NCBI RefSeq assembly: GCF_003946205.1
Contig: NZ_RHOS01000020.1
Coordinates: 1-40,689, forward strand
DNA from: Companilactobacillus keshanensis
Lineage (GTDB): Bacteria; Bacillota; Bacilli; Lactobacillales; Lactobacillaceae
DNA: 40,689 nucleotides
Reading direction: 5' to 3'
Shown: in pieces, positions 7,764-15,608 of the stretch
Numbering within the stretch: the first letter of the stretch is position 1
How the letters are laid out: each line of letters opens with the position of its first letter
The notes under the pieces: model-generated
Told to the model about the DNA's origin: nothing
What the model saw: only the letters and a program-made list of their open reading frames with translations
Database searches by the model: none
Program-made: the position numbers and the translations under genes

Positions 7764-9389
7764 ATGGAGAGTTTAGAACCGAAGAAGTCCTTTATTAGTT
7801 GGCCTGTGCTGGCCCTAATGAGCTTCGTTACGGTAATTGGTTTTGATGACTTAACCTACAACTTTCAAAACCAAGGAATGGGTGTTATCACATCCTGGGT
7901 TATCATGCTATTTTTATATGTCATTCCATATTCACTTATGGTTGGACAATTAGGATCGGTCTTTAATCACGAAGGCGGTGGATTGACATCTTGGGTTCGC
8001 GGAACTAGTGGCGAATTTTTGGGATACTTTACAGCATGGACATACTGGGCTGCATCAGTTCCTTATGTTGTTGATACGGCTAATTCAATCGTTGTTGGAT
8101 TAGGCTGGGCTTGGAACGGAAATGGTAAACTCCAAGACACAATGTCTAATGGTTGGTTTGCATTTTGGACCGTTATAACTTTTATCGTTTTTATTTTTGT
8201 CCAATCAAGATTTAAACATTCACTTGAAATATTGAGTACTATCGGTGGTGTTGCAATGTTTGGGATGACAGTATTATTTGTTATCATGACGTTTGCCGCT
8301 TTGGCAATGGGTGGACATATTGCCACTCAACCTATGAATGTTCATACAATTGTACCTAAGTTCGATTTACATTATTTGACTACTTTAGGACTATTGATCT
8401 ATGCCATGAATGGGGCCGAACTTATTGCGCCATTCATTACTAAGATGCGTAAACCTAAGAGTGAATTTCCTAAGGCTATGATCATGTTGGCTGTTATGAC
8501 AGCTTTCTTAACTATTTTTGGATCATTCTCATTGGGTGTTTTCTTTAATGCCTATCATTTACCAAATGATTTGAAGATGAACGGTTCATATTATGCTTTT
8601 CAGGCGTTAGGTGAACAATTCCACATAGGTAATTCATTGATGTATATTTTCTCTTGGACGGAAGTGTTCTACTTGGCAGCGTTATTGGCTGTTTTATTGG
8701 ACGCTATGACAAGAATGTTGATTTCTGATACTGGGGCAAAGTTTATGCCAAAAGTTCTTCGTAAGAAGAATAAGGCTGGTTTACCGGTAAATGGTTATCT
8801 ATTAACTTGTGGCTTGAGTGCATTTATTATGTTATTGGGTATTTTCTTACCAAGTATGAATGATATCTTTAACTGGCTATTGAATCTTAACGGAATCATT
8901 TCTCCAGGTGTTACATGTTGGATCTTCTTTGCCTTTATTAAGATTCGTATGGATAGTAAAAAATACCCATCAGATTACGTTTATATCAAGAATGATAAAC
9001 TAGCTTTATCAGTTGGTTGGTGGTGCTTAATAGTTACTGGTGTTGCCACAGTATTTGGTATTGCACCTCAAGATGTTTCTTTAGGTTCAAGTACATGGTG
9101 GTATGAGTTGATCATTAACTTTGTTGCTATTATTGTTTTGATTGGTTTAGGAACAATTATGCCTTATGTAACACGTCGTGAAATTAGAAGCAAGACCGGT
9201 TCTGCATTTACACGTTTGCAATGGACAGGTATTTTGTCAGCATTACTAGTAGTAATCGTTGGTGATTTATATCTTGGTGGTTCAAAAATGAATAACAATA
9301 TTGCTATGGTCGCTGGATTAAGTGTTATTGGTATTCTTATAATTGTTGCTATTGGCTGGCATGAACGTGATTTAATTTCAGAAGGTTAA
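7764..9389 (+). CDS. APC-superfamily amino acid permease
   Basis: A 541-residue integral membrane transporter with about 12-13 hydrophobic segments. The N-terminus (about residues 10-110, with GFDDLTYNFQNQGMG and NHEGGGLTSWVRG) and the central AMNGAELIAPFITKM segment are typical of amino acid permeases close to the glutamate/GABA antiporter and YjeM-like groups. There is no signal peptide and the C-terminus is short. GGGGGA precedes the ATG. The gene is monocistronic: a terminator follows and it is unlinked to a decarboxylase, so an acid-resistance role like GadC is not supported by context. Substrate unknown. Confidence 0.88.
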   Translation: MESLEPKKSFISWPVLALMSFVTVIGFDDLTYNFQNQGMGVITSWVIMLFLYVIPYSLMVGQLGSVFNHEGGGLTSWVRGTSGEFLGYFTAWTYWAASVPYVVDTANSIVVGLGWAWNGNGKLQDTMSNGWFAFWTVITFIVFIFVQSRFKHSLEILSTIGGVAMFGMTVLFVIMTFAALAMGGHIATQPMNVHTIVPKFDLHYLTTLGLLIYAMNGAELIAPFITKMRKPKSEFPKAMIMLAVMTAFLTIFGSFSLGVFFNAYHLPNDLKMNGSYYAFQALGEQFHIGNSLMYIFSWTEVFYLAALLAVLLDAMTRMLISDTGAKFMPKVLRKKNKAGLPVNGYLLTCGLSAFIMLLGIFLPSMNDIFNWLLNLNGIISPGVTCWIFFAFIKIRMDSKKYPSDYVYIKNDKLALSVGWWCLIVTGVATVFGIAPQDVSLGSSTWWYELIINFVAIIVLIGLGTIMPYVTRREIRSKTGSAFTRLQWTGILSALLVVIVGDLYLGGSKMNNNIAMVAGLSVIGILIIVAIGWHERDLISEG

Positions 9390-9392
9390 TTG

Positions 9393-9421
9393 AAAGGCTG
9401 AGAGAAATCTCAGCTTTTTTG
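9393..9421 (+). terminator. Rho-independent terminator of the permease gene
   Basis: A ten-pair stem (9393-9402 with 9409-9418, one G-T pair) runs into T. It directly abuts the HAD remnant. Confidence 0.87.
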
Positions 9422-9429
9422 TTTGCAGT

Positions 9430-9869
9430 GATTTATTAACAAGGAATAATCTAATAAATATGAATTATCAATTTGAAAAGTATTATTTTGATGTACTGGA
9501 TGACCATCGAAATTTGGTTCCTTTCCCAGAAGTAATTGATATTTTAAATAAATTTATTGATCTTGGATATGCACTTGTTCTAATGACTAATTCGTCATGG
9601 GGTGTGGTATCTAAAAATGTTGAAGCCCTAAAAGTTCCATTTGATATTGGGACGGCAGAAGATATACATGCTTATAAACTTGATTAAAATTTTTCAGAAT
9701 TGTTGAACAATAATACGGATTCAATAACAGCAATGATTATCATATGGCCAAAGGTTATGGAGCAAATATTGTTCCATGTAGCAAAATTAATTAGAATAGT
9801 ATTTTGGTAAATAGTGACTATAAAGAAGCTACTACTGTTCAATCCACGTATAAAGTTAAAATTTGTTAA
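9430..9869 (+). pseudogene. Decayed second copy of the haloacid-dehalogenase-like HAD gene
   Basis: Translation from 9430 (DLLTRNNLIN, then YQFEKYYFDVLDDHR and PFPEVIDILNKF) matches the gene at 7010-7666 almost position by position, including TNSSWG and GTAEDIHAYK. The first 50 or so codons, with motif I, are missing. At 9685 a frameshift occurs next to the motif III region (KPD has become KLD). The next frame continues the match (KFFRIVEQ, YGFNNSND, YHMAKGYG, NSILVNSDY) through a TAA at 9711-9713 and a later TAG. Only 75 codons (9460-9687) are open from an ATG, with no ribosome site. It has lost its catalytic Asp and cannot be an active HAD enzyme. Most simply a duplicated or related gene that was truncated and is degrading. 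Confidence 0.88.
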
Positions 9870-9871
9870 AT

Positions 9872-9902
9872 AAAAAAGGGTACGGTTTCGACCGTGTTTT
9901 TT
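9872..9902 (+). terminator. Rho-independent terminator with UUCG loop
   Basis: ACGGT (9882-9886), TTCG, ACCGT (9891-9895), flanked by A-rich and T-rich runs. It immediately follows the HAD remnant, so it is probably the terminator of the former gene. Confidence 0.75.
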
Positions 9903-9920
9903 GTATCTATATCCTCTACA

Positions 9921-9935
9921 TAGTTTTGAAAACTA
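9921..9935. promoter_or_regulatory. 15-base perfect palindrome upstream of the DUF1836 gene
   Basis: TAGTTTT-G-AAAACTA is perfectly symmetric and lies about 60 bases before the DUF1836 start, overlapping a TTGAAA that could serve as a -35 box. It could be an operator; AT-richness raises the chance of coincidence. Confidence 0.3.
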
Positions 9936-9996
9936 GATTGAATGATAATTGATATTATGATAAATTATATTGGTAATTACAAAGAGGTGCTTTTTA

Positions 9997-10536
9997 ATGG
10001 ACGAATTGCAAGAATGGTTAGATAATTTAGAAAAGTTCAAATTGCCTAGGTGGAATGACCTTCCGGAACTTGATTTATATCGTGATCAGTTATTAACACT
10101 CATTGAAAAATATTTAAGTCCCATTTGGATCGAAGATGGACCAATAGTTACATCTTCGATGGTGAATAATTATGTGAAGAATGGTTTACTGCCGCGTCCC
10201 ATTAAAAAGAGGTATACCAAGGATCATTTGGCTTATTTGATTGCTATTACCTTTCTAAAACAAGTGATTTCCATGAATGAGATCAAATCTGGATTAGAAG
10301 TAATGACTAGCCTAAATGGTGGGATAGAGAAGGCGTTTGACTTCTTTTGCGAGAAGCAAGAATTGGCATTTAGAATGCTAAATTATCGTAATGAAAAACA
10401 AAAGATTTCTGAAGATAATTCAACATCGGCCTACTTGATGGTAGAGATGGTGACTTTGTCTTTTGCCACCAAGTGGATGACACGTAAAGTATTAATGATC
10501 GAAAATGGAGCATTAGAAGAAGAGAGTAAAGAATAA
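9997..10536 (+). CDS. DUF1836-domain protein (probable MerR-like DNA-binding regulator)
   Basis: A 179-residue protein. The segment TSSMVNNYVKNGLLPRPIKKRYTKDHLAYL (about residues 56-86) has the form of a MerR-type helix-turn-helix and is the core of DUF1836. The start at 9997 has AAAGAGGTG 6-7 bases upstream; an earlier in-frame ATG-like start at 9970 has none. The stop overlaps the start of the DegV gene (TAATG), an arrangement that I believe is frequent for these two families, so the pair is probably co-translated. Molecular target unknown. Confidence 0.8.
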   Translation: MDELQEWLDNLEKFKLPRWNDLPELDLYRDQLLTLIEKYLSPIWIEDGPIVTSSMVNNYVKNGLLPRPIKKRYTKDHLAYLIAITFLKQVISMNEIKSGLEVMTSLNGGIEKAFDFFCEKQELAFRMLNYRNEKQKISEDNSTSAYLMVEMVTLSFATKWMTRKVLMIENGALEEESKE

Positions 10537-11390
10537 TGACTGAAAAAATTGCTGTTTTGGTAGATTCTTGTTGTGATATACCAGAGGAATACTTAGAAAA
10601 GAATGGTATCTATGAAATACCAATGCAAATTATTTATAAAAATAAAACATATCTTGATCGAGTAGATATTTCGGCAGTTGAAGTATACGATGATTTGGAA
10701 TCAGAGATACCTAAGACGTCATTGCCTTCAGGTGAAGTAATTCAAAGAACGTTAGATGAAATTCATGAAGATGGTTATACTCATATTATTTCAATATCTA
10801 TTTCGTCAGGATTGAGCGGAACCTATAACTTTTTAAAGGTCTTACTAGATGATGATGGCAGATTTACTTACACATCATTCGATACAAAACAAGTTGCTGT
10901 TGCGGCAGGTCTTATAGCCGTGGGAACTAAAGATGAAATTGATGCCGGATCGGATTATGAAACGGTTTTAAAAAAGACTCAAAAGATGATCGATAATACT
11001 GTAGTTTATTTCTGTATTCCAACTCTTGAGTATTTAAGAGCAGGAGGCAGAATTGGATTAGTTACGTCGGTGGTCGGAAGTATGCTTAAACTAGCTCCAA
11101 TAATCACTTGTAATTCCGATGGTATATATACAATCGCCGCTAAGGCTCGAGGAATGAAGCGAGGGCAAAGAATGATGTTAGATATGGTTACAAAGTTTAT
11201 AGGTGATCATGAGAAATATTTATTGGCCGTTGGACATGGAGCAGATGAAAAATCCGGCGGGAATATGATGGCATTATTAGATAGTAAGGGAATCAATGGG
11301 ACTGAAAACTTCTTTGGTCAAGTTGGACCAGCATTGGGCGTACATACTGGGCCGGGCTTAGTAGGTGTCGGAGTTTGTTTACTGGATTAA
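10536..11390 (+). CDS. DegV-family fatty-acid-binding protein
   Basis: A 284-residue DegV protein. The family binds a fatty acid between two domains; in Gram-positives related FakB proteins present fatty acids to the kinase FakA. Visible motifs are the N-terminal DSCCDIPEEY, KTSLPSGEV (about 62), ISISSGLSGTYN (about 88), the helix with EYLRAGGRIG (about 165) and the C-terminal GPALGVHTGPGLVGVG. No fakA-like gene is in the window, so a FakB role is an inference from family only. Follows DUF1836 with a 1-base overlap; terminator after. Confidence 0.92.
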   Translation: MTEKIAVLVDSCCDIPEEYLEKNGIYEIPMQIIYKNKTYLDRVDISAVEVYDDLESEIPKTSLPSGEVIQRTLDEIHEDGYTHIISISISSGLSGTYNFLKVLLDDDGRFTYTSFDTKQVAVAAGLIAVGTKDEIDAGSDYETVLKKTQKMIDNTVVYFCIPTLEYLRAGGRIGLVTSVVGSMLKLAPIITCNSDGIYTIAAKARGMKRGQRMMLDMVTKFIGDHEKYLLAVGHGADEKSGGNMMALLDSKGINGTENFFGQVGPALGVHTGPGLVGVGVCLLD

Positions 11391-11397
11391 ATTTTGG

Positions 11398-11427
11398 CAG
11401 AACTTTTTATGAAGTTCTGTTTTTTTA
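11398..11427 (+). terminator. Rho-independent terminator of the DUF1836-degV operon
   Basis: CAGAACTT (11398-11405) pairs with AAGTTCTG (11412-11419) and is followed by T. The promoter of the next operon begins two bases later. Confidence 0.87.
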
Positions 11428-11428
11428 A

Positions 11429-11457
11429 TTGACTTTAAAAATAAATAAATGTATTAT
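11429..11457 (+). promoter_or_regulatory. Sigma-A promoter of the marR gene
   Basis: TTGACT at 11429-11434 and TATTAT at 11452-11457, exactly 17 bases apart. The operator palindrome starts two bases after the -10 box. Confidence 0.85.
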
Positions 11458-11458
11458 A

Positions 11459-11472
11459 GTTCGCATACGAAC
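11459..11472. promoter_or_regulatory. Operator palindrome 1 (probable MarR-type repressor site)
   Basis: GTTCGCATACGAAC: five-base arms GTTCG/CGAAC around CATA, just downstream of the -10 box and covering the expected transcription start. A near-identical copy precedes the ABC exporter, so both are probably bound by the regulator encoded between them. Confidence 0.75.
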
Positions 11473-11488
11473 GATAGGAGGAAACATC

Positions 11489-11932
11489 ATGATTAATCCC
11501 AAGACAACGATTACGTTTCAAATTAGAGATCTATCTTTAAAAATCGATCGGTATGTTAAATCAAACTATCCGATCTTTAATCATGACGATAAGCATTTTT
11601 CAAAGCTTCAAGGGATGGCTGCAGGATATTTATTTTTGAATGATAGTAAAGAAATTTTTCAAAGGGATCTTGAACACGCCATGTCTATCAGTAAGTCAAC
11701 GGCCAGTGGATTGGTCAGCCGAATGGTAAAAAATGGCATTATTGAAACAACACCCTCGGGTAAGGATGCTAGGTATAAACGTCTTATTCTAAGGCAAGAA
11801 GCCAAGGACGCTATGATTGAAGTTGATGCATCTGCTCAAGAAATTGAAAAATCACTTAGCGAAGGGATTTCAAAAGAGGATATGAAGACCTTTTTTAAGG
11901 TTATAAAAATGATTTCTGATAATGCTGAATAA
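11489..11932 (+). CDS. MarR-family transcriptional regulator
   Basis: A 147-residue winged-helix regulator. The recognition region is LEHAMSISKSTASGLVSRMVKNGIIE (about residues 66-91), followed by the wing with the basic GKDARYKR (about 94), then a C-terminal dimerisation helix. The start at 11489 has TAGGAGG upstream; the longer frame from 11429 begins inside the promoter and is rejected. It precedes two ABC exporter genes. Matching palindromes at both gene starts point to autorepression and repression of the exporter, relieved by a ligand that is probably an exported compound; this is inference. Confidence 0.9.
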   Translation: MINPKTTITFQIRDLSLKIDRYVKSNYPIFNHDDKHFSKLQGMAAGYLFLNDSKEIFQRDLEHAMSISKSTASGLVSRMVKNGIIETTPSGKDARYKRLILRQEAKDAMIEVDASAQEIEKSLSEGISKEDMKTFFKVIKMISDNAE

Positions 11933-11946
11933 AGCATTTTATTTTT
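11921..11946 (+). terminator. Weak hairpin with T-rich tail at the end of marR
   Basis: AATGCT (11921-11926) pairs with AGCATT (11933-11938) across the marR stop codon, followed by TTTTATTTTT. It may partly separate marR transcription from the exporter genes, which have their own operator. Confidence 0.45.
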
Positions 11947-11955
11947 AGATATATA

Positions 11956-11969
11956 GTTCGCATGCGAAC
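11956..11969. promoter_or_regulatory. Operator palindrome 2 (probable MarR-type repressor site)
   Basis: GTTCGCATGCGAAC, a perfect 14-base palindrome differing by one base from operator 1. It directly follows the AT-rich GATATATA, a possible -10 region, and lies 24 bases before the ABC gene start. No good -35 box is visible. Confidence 0.75.
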
Positions 11970-11992
11970 TCATGATTAAGAAGGAGTTGCTA

Positions 11993-13756
11993 ATGTTTAA
12001 ACTGTTAAGAAGAATGAATAAAAAAGAATATGGAATGATTGGTTTAAGTACAATTTTTATCGTTATACAAGTTTGGCTAGAATTGAGCATTCCAGGATAT
12101 ATGTCGACTATTACGGAAAAGATTGAAACCAAAGGGACAACAATTGGTCAAATAATACAACCAGGCATAATGATGATTTTACTATCCGTTTTAAGTGTTT
12201 TAGCGGCTGTAATAACTGGATATATTGTGGCAAAAATTGCAGGTGGTTTTACTGCTCGTGTCAGGAAAGATGTCTTCAATCAAGTTATGGATTACTCGAC
12301 GCAAGATATAAAGAAATTTTCTGTTTCCAGCTTGTTAACACGATCTACTAATGATATAACTCAAATTCAGCAATTTGTAGCTATGGGATTACAAGTTATT
12401 ATAAAGGCTCCAATCACAGCAATATGGGCTATTACTAAAATTGCCGGTAAAGGATGGCAGTGGACTACAGCAACAGCAGTAGCAGTTGTTATTTTATGTA
12501 TCATGTTGACTTTTATTTTAACTAAAGTACAACCTAAATTTAAAATGGTACAAAAATTAACTGACAGGTTAAATTTAGTAACTCAAGAAAACCTATCAGG
12601 TATTCGGGTTGTACATGCTTATAATGCAGAGGAATATCAAAATAATAAATTCAATAAGGCCAATAATGATTTAACTGATACAAATTTATACGCCAATCGA
12701 ATTTTAGCATTAATGAATCCAGGAATGAGCTTTATCTCTAGTTCATTGACATTAGCTGTTTATGCAATTGGAGCAATTATTATCAATCAAGCAAACGGGG
12801 CACAAAGATTAAGTTTGTTCAGTAATATGATTGTCTTCTCATCTTATGCTATACAAGTTATTTTAGGATTTTTACTTTTATCAATAATATTTGTTATTTT
12901 ACCTCGCGTTTTGGTTTCAGCTGGCAGAATTAACGAGGTCCTTGATATTAAGCCATCAATCCTTTTTAACGATAAATCTAATGAAAAAATAAAAGAAAAG
13001 GGAACAATTAAATTTGATAATGTTAGTTTCAAATATCCTGATGCTGAAGATACAGCAATAAAGAATTTAACTTTCCAAGCTGATCAAGGACAAACAATCG
13101 CTATTATTGGATCAACAGGTAGTGGTAAGAGTTCGACTTTGAATCTTATTCCGAGATTATATGATGTAACTAAAGGCCATGTTCTAGTGGATGGAATTGA
13201 TGTTAAAAATTATTCCGAATCTGATTTAAACGATCGTATAGGATATATTCCTCAAAAGGCTGTCCTATTTAGCGGCGATATCAAGAGTAATATTAATTTT
13301 GGTGAGAGTAGCAATAAATCTAATAATTTGAGTGATCAAGAAGCATATATGGCCTTGGAATTAGCTCAGTCTAGAGATTTTGTTGAAGAGAAAGAAGCAA
13401 AATTAAATTCTAATGTAGCACAACATGGTGATAACTTCTCGGGTGGTCAAAAACAAAGATTGGCAATTGCACGTGCCATTGCTAGAAAACCTGAAATATT
13501 ATTATTTGATGATTCATTCTCAGCTTTAGACTATGCAACAGATAAAAAGTTACGTGATGATCTTAAACAAAATGCAGCTGATACAACTAAAATTATCGTT
13601 GCCCAACGTATCAGTACCATTATTGATTCTGATGAAATCATCGTATTGGATAAAGGACAGGTAGTTGGACAAGGTACACATGAAGAATTACTTAAAAACA
13701 ATAAAGTTTATCAAGAAATCGCTTATTCACAACTTTCAAAGGAGGAATTGGCTTAA
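11993..13756 (+). CDS. Heterodimeric ABC exporter, half-transporter A (degenerate ATPase site)
   Basis: A 587-residue half-transporter: six membrane segments in residues 1-310, then a nucleotide-binding domain with Walker A GSTGSGKS (about 373), an intact FSGGQ signature (about 481) and Walker B ILLFDDS (about 505). The catalytic Glu after Walker B is Asp, and the H-loop His is Gln (IVAQRIS, about 537). These are marks of the subunit that contributes Walker motifs to the non-hydrolysing site in BmrC/BmrD- and LmrC/LmrD-type exporters. The start at 11993 is chosen for AAGGAG seven bases upstream; an ATG at 11972 lies before that site. It overlaps the next gene by one base (TAATG). Likely multidrug or peptide export. 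Confidence 0.93.
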   Translation: MFKLLRRMNKKEYGMIGLSTIFIVIQVWLELSIPGYMSTITEKIETKGTTIGQIIQPGIMMILLSVLSVLAAVITGYIVAKIAGGFTARVRKDVFNQVMDYSTQDIKKFSVSSLLTRSTNDITQIQQFVAMGLQVIIKAPITAIWAITKIAGKGWQWTTATAVAVVILCIMLTFILTKVQPKFKMVQKLTDRLNLVTQENLSGIRVVHAYNAEEYQNNKFNKANNDLTDTNLYANRILALMNPGMSFISSSLTLAVYAIGAIIINQANGAQRLSLFSNMIVFSSYAIQVILGFLLLSIIFVILPRVLVSAGRINEVLDIKPSILFNDKSNEKIKEKGTIKFDNVSFKYPDAEDTAIKNLTFQADQGQTIAIIGSTGSGKSSTLNLIPRLYDVTKGHVLVDGIDVKNYSESDLNDRIGYIPQKAVLFSGDIKSNINFGESSNKSNNLSDQEAYMALELAQSRDFVEEKEAKLNSNVAQHGDNFSGGQKQRLAIARAIARKPEILLFDDSFSALDYATDKKLRDDLKQNAADTTKIIVAQRISTIIDSDEIIVLDKGQVVGQGTHEELLKNNKVYQEIAYSQLSKEELA

Positions 13757-15516
13757 TGCGTAAAGCTAACACAAGAGACATTAGTATTAAAGATGGTGTG
13801 TCAGAATACGGTCGTTCATATATCTTTCCAGTTTTGATAGCCGTAATATTTGCCGTTCTAGGTAGTGTGACCTCTATTATTGGCCCTAGCCAATTAAGCA
13901 AAATTACTGATTTAATTACGAAAGGATTACTTGGAAATATTGATGTTCAACAGGTTTTAAAAATTACAATCATTATGGCGGGGATTTATATTACTGGTGC
14001 GATTATGTCGTACGGGCAAGGCTTTATTATGGCAACAGTCACACAGAAGTTTACTCAGAAATTAAGAACCAATATTGTTAAAAAAATAAATAAACTACCA
14101 TTACAATATTTTGATACTCATAACGAGGGAGATACATTGAGTCGTGTTACCAATGATTTGGATACCATGGGACAGTCTCTAAACCAAAGTTTAGGAACTT
14201 TGATTTCATCTATAACGTTGTTTGTAGGATGTATTATAATGATGCTATTTACCAATATAATTATGAGTATTACAGCAATTATATCTGTTTTGGCCGGATT
14301 CATTTTAACTTTGGTTATTATGGGACACTCACAAAAATACTTTAATAGTCAACAGAATCGATTAGCTGATATTTCTAGTTATACAGAAGAGATTTATTCA
14401 GGACATGAAGTCGTTAAAACATCTAATTATACTAATGAAGCGAAAAGTAATTTTGATAATATGAATAATAAATTGTATGATTCCGTTTGGAAATCACAGT
14501 TTATGTCTGGAATTATGCAACCATTGATGGGATTCGTCGGTAATTTTGGTTATGTTATGGTCTGTATTGTAGGTGCAATTATGGCAATCGATGGGAAAAT
14601 CGGTATGGGTACGATTGTCGCTTTTATGATCTATGTCAGATTATTTTCACAACCTTTATCACAGATTGCCCAGGCATTTTCTAGTTTACAGTCGGCTCAA
14701 GCGGCAATGAAACGTGTTTTTGGTTTTTTAAAGGAATCAGAAGAAACTAGTGATGAAAGTAAAACTGATAAATTAGTTAAATCAACGGGTAAAGTTGATT
14801 TTGATAATGTCCAATTTGGATATCTGCCAGGTCAAAAGATCATTAAAAATTTTACAGTTCATACTAAACCAGGCCAAAAGATTGCTATCGTTGGACCAAC
14901 AGGCTCAGGGAAGACCACTACGGTCAATTTATTGATGCGTTTTTATGATATGAATAGTGGATCAATAAAAATTGATGGGGTGGATATCAATGATATGAAA
15001 CGTTCAGAAGTTCGTGACCAATTTGATATGGTCCTACAGGATGCATGGTTATTTGACGATACGGTTAGAAATAACCTTGTGTACAATCAAAAGAATGTTA
15101 ATGATGAGCAAGTTCAATATGCCTTAAAAGTTGTGGGACTAGATCATTTTATTGAGACTTTGCCGAATGGATTGGATACAATTTTGAATGATACGATTAG
15201 TTTATCAGTTGGGCAAAAGCAGCTAATGACAATTGCACGCGCTTTGATCAAGGACTCTCCAATGCTGATTCTTGATGAGGCAACGAGTTCAGTTGATACT
15301 AGAACAGAAGAACAAATTCAAAAGGCAATGGATGCCTTAATGGCAGGTAGAACCTCATTTGTTATTGCACATAGACTTTCAACTATCAAAAATTCAGATA
15401 TGATCCTGGTAGTTAAGGATGGAGAAATTATTGAACGAGGAACCCACGATGATCTAATGTCCGCAAAAGGTTTCTATGCGGGGATGTATAATAGCCAATT
15501 TAGTGAGGAAAATTAA
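13756..15516 (+). CDS. Heterodimeric ABC exporter, half-transporter B (catalytic ATPase site)
   Basis: A 586-residue partner of the preceding gene. Six membrane segments lie in about residues 20-320. The nucleotide-binding domain has Walker A GPTGSGKT (about 379), the signature altered to LSVGQ (about 482; consensus LSGGQ), Walker B MLILDEATSSVD with its catalytic Glu (about 506) and the H-loop His in IAHRLST (about 537). The altered signature pairs with the degenerate Walker site of half A, leaving one fully catalytic composite site. A one-base overlap ensures coupled translation. Substrate not readable; the MarR control suggests a toxic compound. Confidence 0.93.
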   Translation: MRKANTRDISIKDGVSEYGRSYIFPVLIAVIFAVLGSVTSIIGPSQLSKITDLITKGLLGNIDVQQVLKITIIMAGIYITGAIMSYGQGFIMATVTQKFTQKLRTNIVKKINKLPLQYFDTHNEGDTLSRVTNDLDTMGQSLNQSLGTLISSITLFVGCIIMMLFTNIIMSITAIISVLAGFILTLVIMGHSQKYFNSQQNRLADISSYTEEIYSGHEVVKTSNYTNEAKSNFDNMNNKLYDSVWKSQFMSGIMQPLMGFVGNFGYVMVCIVGAIMAIDGKIGMGTIVAFMIYVRLFSQPLSQIAQAFSSLQSAQAAMKRVFGFLKESEETSDESKTDKLVKSTGKVDFDNVQFGYLPGQKIIKNFTVHTKPGQKIAIVGPTGSGKTTTVNLLMRFYDMNSGSIKIDGVDINDMKRSEVRDQFDMVLQDAWLFDDTVRNNLVYNQKNVNDEQVQYALKVVGLDHFIETLPNGLDTILNDTISLSVGQKQLMTIARALIKDSPMLILDEATSSVDTRTEEQIQKAMDALMAGRTSFVIAHRLSTIKNSDMILVVKDGEIIERGTHDDLMSAKGFYAGMYNSQFSEEN

Positions 15517-15536
15517 CTCAATTCAACGCAACAAAT

Positions 15537-15563
15537 TTGACATATGTTTAGACAAATTATAAT
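15537..15563 (+). promoter_or_regulatory. Candidate promoter of the GH13 gene
   Basis: TTGACA at 15537-15542 and TATAAT at 15558-15563, both consensus, but spaced 15 bases apart (shorter than the optimal 17). It suggests the glucosidase is transcribed separately from the ABC genes. Confidence 0.6.
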
Positions 15564-15608
15564 ATACAATTGAAAATGTGTTTGAAAGAGATTGAGGAGA
15601 TTACAGAA

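Noticed and set aside
7764-9389. GadC-type acid-resistance antiporter
   Set aside because: The permease resembles that branch, but there is no glutamate decarboxylase or chloride channel gene nearby, so a specific substrate is not supported.
11429-11488. Longer MarR start
   Set aside because: The extra codons are the -35 box, -10 box and operator of its own promoter.
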